A stretch of DNA of 64,000 nt. It comes from Cupriavidus pinatubonensis (lineage in GTDB: Bacteria > Pseudomonadota > Gammaproteobacteria > Burkholderiales > Burkholderiaceae). The stretch is taken from contig NZ_CP080769.1 of NCBI RefSeq assembly GCF_019602855.1, forward strand, positions 558,001-622,000. Direction: 5' to 3'. Below are positions 1 to 8,254 of this stretch, in pieces. The position numbers and the translations under genes are program-made. The first letter of the stretch is position 1. Every line of letters begins with the position of its first letter. The notes beneath the pieces are model-generated. The model saw only the letters and a list, made by a program, of their open reading frames with translations, was not told the origin of the DNA and did no database searches.

Positions 1-27
1 TAGACATCGTGAATCCTTGCTGACACA

Positions 28-1269
28 TCAGTCGAGATTGCGCGACGGCGGATAGTCCCGCGAATAGACGGGATTGGCGAGGAATGCAGACGGCTCATAC
101 GTCCAGAATTGGGTGACACCCGGGTATTCTCGGACGACCGTATTGACCAGCTTGCCCCCAACGCGCGCAACTTTGCGGATGTAGACAGTCACCACGGGAT
201 TACCGAAACGATCGAGCGTGAGCGGACCACGCGGGCTTTGCGAAAGGCGAACAGCATGCATCGCGTCGGCAAGTGCTCGGCCTGAGAGAGTTGCTGAACC
301 GCCCGCTTGTAGGGCCTGCTCGAGAACCAGCCCCGCGCTGTATCCGCCTGTTGCATAGAAGCCTGGCGTGGTGTGGTACTGCTTACGATAGCCCTCGACA
401 TAGCGCTCGTTCACAGGCGTGGAGATCGCACCGCTATACCAACCAGCAGAAATGATCCCAACGGCTTCGTCTCCCATCTTTTCGAGTAGAGATTCATCGA
501 CCGTATTCATTCCTGCCAGCAAGGGAATCTTCTGCTTGAGCCCGTAGTCACGGTACTGCTTCAGAAATCGTGTTGCGTTGCCGCCGGAGAAATTGATTAG
601 GACTGCGTCGACATTGGGGTGAATCTGCGCAATGAGGGTTGCGAAGTCACTGGCATTGAACGGAGCCCACAGCTTTTGGACAATTTTCCCGCCGGCTTCC
701 TCGAAGGTCCGTTGGAAGCCAGCTACCGTTTCATGGGAAAAGGAGAGGTCCTCCGCGACCACCGCGATGCGGCGGTACTTCAAGGTAGTGGCAGCGTACT
801 CACCAAACGGATGCATGGCCTGAGCCGAAGTCGACGAACTGCGCACCATCCACGGGTCCGCTTTGCGCTGGGTCAGGTCTTCAGCAGCAGCGGAGCTAAG
901 AATGACAGGGACCTTCGCACGCGCGATGTCGTCGCGAATTGCGTTGGCCTCGAAAGCGGCAAGCGGGCCTACCACAACATCAACACGATCACGCTCAGTC
1001 AGTTGCAGGAACTTCGCCTTCGCGACGGCCGGCGACGCCGCAGTATCGGCCACCACTACCTCCACATCGCGGCCAGCAAGCTTTCCCCCCCGCTCGTGCA
1101 ACAGGTACTCGAAACCGTCTTGCATCTGTTGCCCAATCCCCGCAGCAACACCTGTCTTAATCGTCAGCAATCCCACACGCAGTGGCGTGGGTTGCGCCGC
1201 CATTAGCGACCCATTAAGCACGCTGGCGACCACACCGACCAGCACCATCCAAAGCCTTTGACGTGACAT
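28..1269 (-). CDS. ABC transporter substrate-binding protein, branched-chain amino acid (LivK) type
   Basis: A 413-residue periplasmic binding protein of the type-1 fold (Peripla_BP_6). The N-terminus MSRQRLWMVLVGVV reads as a signal peptide with likely cleavage near SLMA-AQP. The mature part starts LRVGLLTIKTG, as in LivK-like receptors of small carboxylates or amino acids. I chose the ATG at 1269 rather than the upstream in-frame start because GGGGAGAAC lies directly before it and the signal peptide follows at once. No permease or ATPase genes are visible, so it is either an orphan receptor or the rest lies left of the window. It is divergent from the hydrolase at 1513, which suggests its ligand may be that enzyme's substrate (inference). 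Family confident, ligand unknown. Confidence 0.85.
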   Translation of the reverse strand: MSRQRLWMVLVGVVASVLNGSLMAAQPTPLRVGLLTIKTGVAAGIGQQMQDGFEYLLHERGGKLAGRDVEVVVADTAASPAVAKAKFLQLTERDRVDVVVGPLAAFEANAIRDDIARAKVPVILSSAAAEDLTQRKADPWMVRSSSTSAQAMHPFGEYAATTLKYRRIAVVAEDLSFSHETVAGFQRTFEEAGGKIVQKLWAPFNASDFATLIAQIHPNVDAVLINFSGGNATRFLKQYRDYGLKQKIPLLAGMNTVDESLLEKMGDEAVGIISAGWYSGAISTPVNERYVEGYRKQYHTTPGFYATGGYSAGLVLEQALQAGGSATLSGRALADAMHAVRLSQSPRGPLTLDRFGNPVVTVYIRKVARVGGKLVNTVVREYPGVTQFWTYEPSAFLANPVYSRDYPPSRNLD

Positions 1270-1330
1270 CTGTTCTCCCCCTGTGGCGGTCAGGCACCCA
1301 TCTGGCCTGTGTGGTGATACTATCGTTTTA

Positions 1331-1472
1331 GTGATCACAGATATCAACTAGGGTATACGCCACACGACCATCAGGCCTCAAATTCCCGGCATGCTTCGCG
1401 TTCTTTGCGGGCATAAGCGCCTATAAATCATCTTAGGTGACAGCGGAAGTTTCTTATTGCGTGATCACAGAT
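1331..1472. promoter_or_regulatory. Divergent promoter region with a duplicated 12-bp palindromic motif
   Basis: GTGATCACAGAT occurs twice, at 1331-1342 and 1461-1472, in the 243-bp gap between two divergent genes. Each copy holds the 8-bp palindrome GTGATCAC. The first copy lies about 60 bp upstream of the binding-protein start and the second about 40 bp upstream of the hydrolase start. This is the expected layout for one regulator acting on both genes; the LysR gene at 3174 is the nearest regulator. The regulator assignment is inference. Confidence 0.45.
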
Positions 1473-1512
1473 CGCGATTTATATTGCTGCACAACCAACC
1501 AAGGAGAAACCA

Positions 1513-2721
1513 ATGGATGCAATGCGCAAAGGCCAGCGTTGGGTGCTGGATGCGTTCCTCGCAGTCGGCGGACTAGATGTCCTTCACCCGGACGCGGGCG
1601 CGATCTTCGAACAGATTGGCTACGACTCCACGGACCTGAAGCGAGTATTCGGGCCAGTCAAGGCAGGGTCGATGCTGCCCTCCGCATGGAGCGGGGCCGC
1701 CAAGGAAATTGAGCATCGTGCTCAGCACTGGGAAGAGCGCGGCTTCACCCGAACAGCGCGTCGGCTGTATGAGCGCGCCACGCTGCTATACGCGCGCACG
1801 CACTACTCCATCCTCGGCGACGACCCGCGTCGGGGGCGGTACCTCGAGAAGGTGATCGAGTCCTTTGAAAAGGTGATCGCGTTCTCGGACCACCCTATCG
1901 AGCGAGTCGTGTTGCCATTCGAGGGCCACCATCTGCATGGCATCCTGGAAACGCCTCCCAATGCAAAGAAATTACCTTGCGTGATCATGCTGCCCGGCAT
2001 GGACATGTTTAAGGAGGACTGGCACAAGCTGATGGAGCAGCGGATCCTCCCGCGCGGCTGGGCAGCCTTTGCGCTCGACGGCCCTGGTCAGGGCGAGAGC
2101 CTGACTAAGGGCCTGAAAATGTCGCTCGACAACTATGATCGAGCCATTACCGCAGTGATCGATTGGCTATCCGCACACCCGGCCATTGACCCTGAGCGAA
2201 TCGTCATCATGGGATCGAGCATGGGTTCTTGGTGGGCAACGCGTGCTGCCGCGGTCGAGCCGCGAATTCGCGCCATCGCCGCCAACATGTCGAACCTAGG
2301 CGACAAGTTCGTCCTGCTCAATCAGGCCCAGCCCAGCTTCATGGCAAACCTGATGTACATGACTGGCATTACCGACACGGAGGAAATTCAGGCACTGTCG
2401 AAGGCCATGACGCTGGACGACATCGCTCCGAAGGTCAGCATTCCATATCTGATCATCACAGGTGAGAATGATGAATTGACAACGCTGGACTCCAGCATTG
2501 GTGTGTATGGGAAGCTGCCCGGCCCGAAGGAGTTGTGGATTTACCAGTACGAGTTCCACCCCATTGGTCCACAGTCCGATGAATGGCTGACTGCATCACT
2601 GGACTGGCTCGAACACGCACTAGAGGATTGCTTCGCTCCGAAGCACGAACTTCGCACCTTCATTACCAAGCAGGGTGAATATCTTGAGGGCAGTGGCGAG
2701 CCGCCCTGGTGGCATCCCTGA
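1513..2721 (+). CDS. Alpha/beta hydrolase, FrsA / 2,6-dihydropseudooxynicotine-hydrolase-like
   Basis: A 402-residue cytoplasmic hydrolase with no signal peptide. A helical N-terminal domain of about 130 residues (EHRAQHWEERGFTRTARRLYERA) precedes the alpha/beta core. The core shows an oxyanion-type LPGMDMFKEDW, the nucleophile elbow GSSMGS near residue 236, an acid in TGENDE, and a late EFHPIG histidine. This N-cap plus core matches the family of C-C bond hydrolases such as 2,6-dihydropseudooxynicotine hydrolase and FrsA-like proteins. AAGGAGAAACC precedes the ATG. The neighbouring divergent uptake receptor suggests a small imported organic acid or N-heterocycle breakdown product as substrate (inference). 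The closing GEPPWWHP tail is unusual. Confidence 0.8.
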   Translation: MDAMRKGQRWVLDAFLAVGGLDVLHPDAGAIFEQIGYDSTDLKRVFGPVKAGSMLPSAWSGAAKEIEHRAQHWEERGFTRTARRLYERATLLYARTHYSILGDDPRRGRYLEKVIESFEKVIAFSDHPIERVVLPFEGHHLHGILETPPNAKKLPCVIMLPGMDMFKEDWHKLMEQRILPRGWAAFALDGPGQGESLTKGLKMSLDNYDRAITAVIDWLSAHPAIDPERIVIMGSSMGSWWATRAAAVEPRIRAIAANMSNLGDKFVLLNQAQPSFMANLMYMTGITDTEEIQALSKAMTLDDIAPKVSIPYLIITGENDELTTLDSSIGVYGKLPGPKELWIYQYEFHPIGPQSDEWLTASLDWLEHALEDCFAPKHELRTFITKQGEYLEGSGEPPWWHP

Positions 2722-2728
2722 TTAGCAT

Positions 2729-2774
2729 CGGCGGCCAGTGGCCGCCGTCCGGGCATCCGCGCTAGCGGACGCCC
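2729..2774. terminator. Two tandem GC-rich hairpins between convergent genes
   Basis: CGGCGGCC (2729-2736) pairs perfectly with GGCCGCCG (2740-2747) across a 3-nt loop. A second stem pairs 2751-2760 with 2765-2774, with one mismatch. They sit between the convergent hydrolase and DUF4148 genes. Neither has a clear T tract, so intrinsic termination is likely but not proven. Confidence 0.5.
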
Positions 2775-2808
2775 GACTCGCCGAGGTCACACTCCCCACT
2801 CACCTCCG

Positions 2809-3024
2809 TCATCGGGCAGTCGCCGGCTTCAGGAAGATCTCGGGGTAATTGTTCTCCGTTACCACGCGACCTTGCGACACAGCAGCGGCAAGCTCTCGCT
2901 GCACTTGCGCACGAGTCATGACCTGGGTAGCACAGGGTGTCGCCTGCGTCTCTGCAGCAACGGCAGGAAGCGCAACTGAGAAAGCGAGCATAAGCGCACC
3001 CACCAAGAAGATTCGGTTTTTCAT
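2809..3024 (-). CDS. Small secreted DUF4148-family protein
   Basis: A 71-residue protein with a clear signal peptide (MKNRIFLVGALMLAFSVALPAVAAE) and a short mature part containing MTRAQVQRELAAAVSQGRV. That pattern is typical of the DUF4148 family, which is abundant in Burkholderiales and has no known function. A longer reading frame extends upstream, but the strong Shine-Dalgarno GGAAGGGG just before the ATG at 3024 and the signal peptide fix this start. It lies between convergent hydrolase and divergent LysR genes. It is probably exported to the periplasm. Confidence 0.75.
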   Translation of the reverse strand: MKNRIFLVGALMLAFSVALPAVAAETQATPCATQVMTRAQVQRELAAAVSQGRVVTENNYPEIFLKPATAR

Positions 3025-3173
3025 GTTCACCCCTTCCTGACCACTGTCGGCTAATAAGCAGTCAAATATGTAGTTTCGATACTGACAACAGTAGCGCCCG
3101 CACAACAATGCGGCCAGATTGAGAACACTCATATGGTGTTTCACGTTCTGAAATAATTCTTGGACACATCATA

Positions 3174-4031
3174 TTGGATCGACTTTTCTGCATGCGCATC
3201 TTTGTGCAGGTCGTGGAGAACGCCTCGTTCGCAGCCGCCGCACGCGCGCTTGACATATCACCTGCAATGGCCACCCGCGCAGTCGCCAGCCTGGAAAGCA
3301 GAGTTCGGTCTCGCCTGCTTCAACGCAGCACACGAAGCGTCACGCCAACAGACATTGGATTGGACTACGCTCAACGGTGCCGGGCGATACTTGATGCCGT
3401 GGCGCAGGCTGATGAAGTTGCGGTAAAGGACCACGTCCGCCCCAGCGGCGTGCTCAGGATCGCACTGCCATCCACCCTTGCGCTGACGATCTTGCCCAAG
3501 GTCTTCTCTGACTTTACCCGCCGCTATCCGGAAGTATCGCTCGACATCTCTATCGTCGATCGCCACATCGACCTGGTAGAGGAGGGCTACGATATGGCCA
3601 TCGCGCTGGACACAATGCTTACCAGCGAATCCATCGTCAGTCGGTGTGTGCCATTCGGGCGGTTCATCGCTTGTTGCACCCCCGCCTATCTTGGATCGAG
3701 GCCAGTTCCAACCCAGTGGAGCGAGCTCAACGATGATAGAGTCCTGTGTCTGCGTCGCTTCACAGAGAAGGTCCGCGCCTTGGCGGGTGTCCGCTTCGAC
3801 ACCAGTACGAGCAGTGCCATGCTGAGAATGCTTGCGCTCGAGAACTGTGGGGTCGCTCTATTGCCGGATTTCATGGTAGGAGACGACCTCCGCCAGGGCA
3901 GTCTCGTTCAGGTATTGAACACAGCGCCCCTTCCGGAGATGTGCCTGTGGCTGGCCTACCCTACCCGCCAATACATATCTGCCAAAGTCAGCAAGTTTAT
4001 CGAAGCAGTGCTGTCCACACTTGAAATGTGA
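3174..4031 (+). CDS. LysR-family transcriptional regulator
   Basis: A 285-residue LysR regulator. An N-terminal winged helix-turn-helix (MDRLFCMRIFVQVVENASFAA, then SPAMATRAVASLES) precedes the effector-binding domain, which starts near residue 90. The family opening MDRLxxMxxFVxVVE requires the TTG at 3174 as start; the next ATG, six codons later, would cut into the first helix. No strong Shine-Dalgarno is visible, so translation may be weak. It may control the divergent receptor/hydrolase pair near 1.3-1.5 kb or an unknown target. The effector is not predictable. Confidence 0.85.
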   Translation: MDRLFCMRIFVQVVENASFAAAARALDISPAMATRAVASLESRVRSRLLQRSTRSVTPTDIGLDYAQRCRAILDAVAQADEVAVKDHVRPSGVLRIALPSTLALTILPKVFSDFTRRYPEVSLDISIVDRHIDLVEEGYDMAIALDTMLTSESIVSRCVPFGRFIACCTPAYLGSRPVPTQWSELNDDRVLCLRRFTEKVRALAGVRFDTSTSSAMLRMLALENCGVALLPDFMVGDDLRQGSLVQVLNTAPLPEMCLWLAYPTRQYISAKVSKFIEAVLSTLEM

Positions 4032-4036
4032 CCGCT

Positions 4037-4107
4037 AGCGCAAACCACCACCGCGGGTCATCGCGCTGCCGGCAGCCAAGCAAGACTCGGATCGCTGGTA
4101 TCTGCTA
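4037..4107 (+). mobile_element. Internally deleted ISL3 transposase scrap
   Basis: The segment joins two stretches found apart in the neighbouring ISL3 pseudogene. The first part (GCGCAAACC..CCGCGGGTC) matches about 4377-4400. The second (CGCGCTGCCGGCAGCC..TCTGCT) matches about 4603-4644. Both show several substitutions. It is the remnant of a second, internally deleted copy. Confidence 0.6.
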
Positions 4108-4219
4108 AACAAGCCGTGAAGTGTAGTAATCGCGGGTCTCCCGCACTTTGTGTGACGGCCGAGTCAAGGCCTTGATTGCCGGCCAAGTTGGTCTACGTTG
4201 ATCGTTACCGTGATTGGCC

Positions 4220-4958
4220 GATCGGTATCAACGTCGTACGCGATCGCAGGCTCGGGCGTTGCACGCGTTGGGCCACGCCCTCGGTGGTGAGGCAGCAGCC
4301 CGGCTTGCCGACGCCTTGGGCTTGCGCACCAGTGCTGACACCGTGCTGCGAGAATTGCGCAGAGTACCTGAGCGCAAGCGCAAACCAAAACCGCGGGTCG
4401 TCGGCATCGATGACTGGGCGATCGCGCGCGGTCACCAGTACGGAACGATCATCGTCGACTTGGAGAGACGTGAGCCGATCGAAGTGTTCGCCGGTAGGGA
4501 CGCCATTGCGTGGCTGCGTGGCTGCGTGGATGCGTGCGCACCCATCGATCGAGATCGTCGCCAGGGACCGGGCCGGGGCCTATTCCGAAGCGGTCGACCT
4601 CGCGCTACCGGCAGCCCAGCAAGTCTCGGATCGCTGGCATCTGCTGAGCAACCTGCGCGACAACGTCGAGCGGCTGCTGGCACGATCAGAGGAATCGCGC
4701 GCGAACTCTCAACACCGGCGAAGTGTGCTGCATTTCGATCGATGGTTGAAACGTTTGTCGTGCTGCGACGCTGAGGAAATGCGTCGGTTCGCGCAAAGCC
4801 TGAGCTCCGACTTACCGGCTGTGCGGGCCGCATTCAAGTTGCCATGGAGCAATGGCCAGACCGAGGGTCATGTCAACCGGCTCAAGCTCCTCAAGCGCCA
4901 AATGTACGGCCGCGCAAATATGGAGCTTCTGCGGCTGCGAGTGTTGAAGCCAAACTAA
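4220..4958 (+). pseudogene. ISL3-family transposase, N-truncated and frameshifted
   Basis: Two frames together give the ISL3 (DDE) transposase signature. RTRSQARALHALGHALGGEA..VVGIDDWAIARGHQYGTIIVDLERR is read in one frame. IEIVARDRAGAYSEAV..VSDRWHLLSNLRDNVERLL and the C-terminal LPWSNGQTEGHVNRLKLLKR are read in another. The frame changes near 4530, where short copies of TGGCTGCG/TGGATGCG have expanded, consistent with replication slippage adding 16 nt. The N-terminal zinc-finger part is missing. No terminal inverted repeats could be assigned. It is certainly inactive. Confidence 0.8.
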
Positions 4959-5220
4959 ACCGGCCTGCTCTGTTCTACAGGCCCCGCCAGTCCGGTCGCG
5001 ATCGCAGGCACGTGAGTACGTGTGGCCACGGCGAGGCTGGCGGACTCGCTTACGTTAGTCAGTAAGAAGAATAGTGGTAGTCGGGCGGGAAAGACGATGG
5101 CTTGCAGCGACTGATTTCAAAGGGTTTTTAGGACCGAACCGCCAGCTCTCGCATCAAAGTTACGATGACCCCATAAAGCAAGCTTTCCACACATGCCCTC
5201 GCCTCTCGCCTACTCCCTTG
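4959..5220. other. Gap without recognisable gene
   Basis: No convincing coding sequence, RNA or repeat is visible between the ISL3 remnant and the end of the emrB-like gene. Confidence 0.5.
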
Positions 5221-6783
5221 TTAGTGGGCTGCTGCTGCGGCGCCGGATGCGGCCCCCTTGTCAGGCTTGGTGAACCAGATTAGCGGAATGATGGCGGCGA
5301 AGATCACGCCCGAGATCCAAAAGATGTCGTTTAAGCCGAGCATGATGGCTTGCAAGTTCAGGCTACGCTCGAAGTAGGTGACGGCTTGCTCGGGGGTGAA
5401 GCCCAGGCTCGACTGGATCGAATTCAGCGCCTGGCCATACAGTGGGTTGCCCGGGCTGGCCTGTTCCACCAGTCGCGCATGGTGCAGCACCGCCCGGTTG
5501 TTCCACGCGGTGGTGGCCAGCGACGTGCCCACGGCTCCGCAGAACACCCGGACGAAGTTGGACAAGCCGGCAGCGGCCGGAATCTTCTCGGGCGGCTGGC
5601 CCGACAGGAGGATTGCAGTCAGCGGAACGAAGAACAGCGCGGTCGGAATGCCTTGCAGCAAAGTGGGCAGCACCAGCGTGAAAGTGTCCACGCCGGTGGC
5701 ATATTGCGAGCGCATGAAGAACACGCCGGCAAAGCCGAGGAAGGACAGCGTAGCAAGCACGCGCAGTTCCGACTTGGGCAGGATCTTGCCCACCACCGGC
5801 GCCAGCAGCACGGCGAAGATGCCCAGCGGCGCCGTCGCCAGCCCGGCGTTGATGGCGGGGTAGGCCAGGTACTGCTGCATCCACTGGGGCAGCACCACCA
5901 GGTTGGCAAAGAACACCGCGAAGGCGACCGAGATGGCGACCGTGCCGGCAAGGAAGTTGCGGCCCTTGAACAGGCGCAGGTCAATGATCGGCTTCGGCTC
6001 GGTCAGCTCCCATATCACGAAAAAGAGGAAACTGAGCAGCGCGACAATGGCCAGGGTGATGATGACCGGCGAGCTGAACCAGTCCAGGTCCTTCCCCTTG
6101 TCGAGCATGATCTGCAACGACGCCACCCAGGTGATGAGCGAGGCCAGGCCCACGAGATCCATCGGCAGCTTACCCGTCTGGGTTTCGCGGTCACGGTAGA
6201 TCGCCCAGGTGACGGCAGCGGCAAACAGGCCCACTGGCACGTTGATATAGAAGATCCACGACCAGGAGTAGCTGTCGGTCATCCAGCCACCCAAGGCCGG
6301 GCCGGCAATGGGCCCGACGGTGGCCGTCATCGCCCACAGCGCAAGCGCCGTAGCGCTCTTCTCCTTGGGATAGGAGGAAAGTAGGATCGATTGCGAGAGG
6401 GGAATCAGCGGCCCCGCCACGGCGCCCTGCAGGATACGCGCGCCCAGCAGCACTGTCAGGTTGGGAGCGACACCGCACAGCCATGATGACAGCACGAACA
6501 GCAGGATGGCGCCCACGAACAGGCGGATCTGGCCGACGCGTTGGGTCAGCCAGCCGGTCAGCGGGATCGCCACGGCGTTGGCCGCGGCGAACAGGGTGAT
6601 GACCCATGTGCCTTCGTCGATCGACACACCGAGGTTGCCGGAGATCGTCGGGATCGCTACGTTGGCGATCGACGAGTCGAGCACGTTCATGAAGGTGGCC
6701 AGGGCCACGGCGAAGCTTCCGATCACAAGCTTGCCGCCAGTCAGCGGGGCTGGCACGGGTGAGGTCTGGGCTTGGGACTGCAT
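5221..6783 (-). CDS. emrB: EmrB/QacA-type MFS multidrug efflux pump (DHA2, 14 TM)
   Basis: A 520-residue inner-membrane proton-driven exporter. The N-terminal half carries the DHA2 signature (FMNVLDSSIANVAIPTISGNLG) and a motif-C-like GPIAGPALGGWMTD. Fourteen hydrophobic segments can be followed to the C-terminus. The ATG at 6783 is preceded by CTGGAG; the much longer frame upstream is only read-through. It is the last gene of a leftward operon marR-nodT-emrA-emrB. EmrA bridges this pump to the NodT outer-membrane channel, forming a tripartite pump for hydrophobic toxicants. Expression is probably controlled by the MarR protein encoded at 9767. The C-terminus ends in an alanine-rich tail. Confidence 0.93.
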   Translation of the reverse strand: MQSQAQTSPVPAPLTGGKLVIGSFAVALATFMNVLDSSIANVAIPTISGNLGVSIDEGTWVITLFAAANAVAIPLTGWLTQRVGQIRLFVGAILLFVLSSWLCGVAPNLTVLLGARILQGAVAGPLIPLSQSILLSSYPKEKSATALALWAMTATVGPIAGPALGGWMTDSYSWSWIFYINVPVGLFAAAVTWAIYRDRETQTGKLPMDLVGLASLITWVASLQIMLDKGKDLDWFSSPVIITLAIVALLSFLFFVIWELTEPKPIIDLRLFKGRNFLAGTVAISVAFAVFFANLVVLPQWMQQYLAYPAINAGLATAPLGIFAVLLAPVVGKILPKSELRVLATLSFLGFAGVFFMRSQYATGVDTFTLVLPTLLQGIPTALFFVPLTAILLSGQPPEKIPAAAGLSNFVRVFCGAVGTSLATTAWNNRAVLHHARLVEQASPGNPLYGQALNSIQSSLGFTPEQAVTYFERSLNLQAIMLGLNDIFWISGVIFAAIIPLIWFTKPDKGAASGAAAAAH

Positions 6784-6868
6784 GATGGGCTCCAGGCGAA
6801 TGGGGTCGTGTGGAAAAACTGGTCGGTCAGATAGCTGGACGGGGCTGGCCTTTGCTGCCGTGTACTGC

Positions 6869-8221
6869 CTACGCGGCTGGCGGCACGTCATGAGGTGTTG
6901 ACCCTCTGGGGGTCGCTTGCGTGCTGCGCTGTGCTCGCTGGGGCCCGAGCTTCCGTTCTTGTTGTGCGACGTCTGCGGCCGCCTCTTGGGTGCCGGCCGT
7001 ACCGTTACGGTTCTGCGCGATGATCCGCACGATCTCGCGATCGGCTTCCTCACCTTGGCGCTGGAACACGTCGGTGCGATAGGTCGTGCGGTACAGCGCT
7101 TCATTACCACTGCGGCTGCCGCTGGCGAGAGCCGAACCGCCCTCCTCGCGCGTTTGCACATCGACCTGCATCGACAGGCCGATCTGCAGTGGATGCTCAC
7201 GTAGCTCCACCGGATCGAGCTGGATGCGCACGGGCAGGCGCTGCACGACCTTGATCCAGTTGCCGGTGGCATTCTGCGCGGGCAACGCCGAGAACGCACT
7301 GCCGGTGCCGGCCGAGAAGCCCACCACCTTGCCGTGGTAGGTCACCTTGCTGCCATAGAGGTCGGCATGCAGTTCAACCGGCTGGCCGATGCGGATGTGT
7401 TTGAGCTGGACTTCCTTGAAGTTGGCGTCGACCCAAACGCCGTCGAGCGGCACGATAGCCATCAGCGGGTTGCCGGGGGCCACGCGCTGGCCAACCTGTA
7501 CGGAGCGGCGCGCGACGTAGCCGGTGACGGGGGCGGGCAGCGTGTTGCGGGCATCGGCAAGGTAAGCTTCTCGCACCTTGGCAGCGGCAGCCATGACGCT
7601 GGGATGGTCGGCGACGGTAGCCTGGTCGGTCAGCGTGTGGTTGGACGCCAGTTGCTGGCGTGCGGTCTCGAGCGCGGCTTCGGCGGTCTTGACCGCATCG
7701 CGGGCGTGAGCCACATCTTCCGCAGCCACCGCGCCGGATTCTGTCACCTCGGTGCGCCGGCGCAGATCATCCCGCGCGCGGGCGAGATCGGCCTGCCGCT
7801 GCTGCACCGTCGCCGCCAGCACGTTGTTGTTGGCATAGAGCGCGCTGACTTGACGCACGGTCTGGCCAAGTGAGGCTTCGGCATTGGCGAGCGCAATATT
7901 GGCGTCGGCGGCGTCGAGGGTTACCACCGGCTCGCCGGCCTTGACGATCTGTGTATCGTCGGCGTGGACAGCGACCACGGTGCCACTCACTTGCGGCGTG
8001 AGCTGGACCAGGTTGCCGGTGACATAGGCGTCGTCGGTTTCTTCGTGGAAGCGCACCAAGGTGTAGTAATACGCGGCGTACCCGGCCGCAGCGAGTGCCG
8101 TGGCCAGGCCTAGCAGGGCCAGCAGGCGCTTGCGGGTGTTCTTCCTGGCGGGTTGAGCATCGAGGGTGGCCTGGGGGCTGGCCTGTTCAGCGGCGGGGGC
8201 GTTCTGGGTCGTTTCGTTCAC
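6869..8221 (-). CDS. emrA: EmrA-type membrane fusion (adaptor) protein
   Basis: A 450-residue periplasmic adaptor of the HlyD/EmrA family. It has a short cytoplasmic N-terminus, a TM segment (LLALLGLATALAAAGYAAYYY), a biotinyl-lipoyl-like segment (YVTGNLVQLTPQVSGTVVAVHADDTQIVKAGEPVVTLD), an alpha-helical hairpin (about 90-190) and the returning half (PAPVTGYVARRSVQVGQRVAPGNPLM). The start is GTG at 8221 with AGGTGA upstream. The last 75 residues (from about ALYRTTYRTDVFQRQGEE) are longer than in typical EmrA and hydrophilic, so they may be an extension created by a lost stop codon. It lies between nodT and emrB in the same operon. Confidence 0.92.
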   Translation of the reverse strand: MNETTQNAPAAEQASPQATLDAQPARKNTRKRLLALLGLATALAAAGYAAYYYTLVRFHEETDDAYVTGNLVQLTPQVSGTVVAVHADDTQIVKAGEPVVTLDAADANIALANAEASLGQTVRQVSALYANNNVLAATVQQRQADLARARDDLRRRTEVTESGAVAAEDVAHARDAVKTAEAALETARQQLASNHTLTDQATVADHPSVMAAAAKVREAYLADARNTLPAPVTGYVARRSVQVGQRVAPGNPLMAIVPLDGVWVDANFKEVQLKHIRIGQPVELHADLYGSKVTYHGKVVGFSAGTGSAFSALPAQNATGNWIKVVQRLPVRIQLDPVELREHPLQIGLSMQVDVQTREEGGSALASGSRSGNEALYRTTYRTDVFQRQGEEADREIVRIIAQNRNGTAGTQEAAADVAQQERKLGPQRAQRSTQATPRGSTPHDVPPAA

Positions 8222-8254
8222 AGCGTCACCTGTTCGTAATCGATGAGTGGGGAA

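Noticed and set aside
5350..6384. 344-codon plus-strand frame opposite emrB
   Set aside because: Antisense shadow of a well-supported MFS gene with low-complexity Arg/Gln/His-rich product.
6784..7299. N-terminal extension of the emrB frame
   Set aside because: It overlaps emrA out of frame. The EmrB start at 6783 has a Shine-Dalgarno and begins normally.
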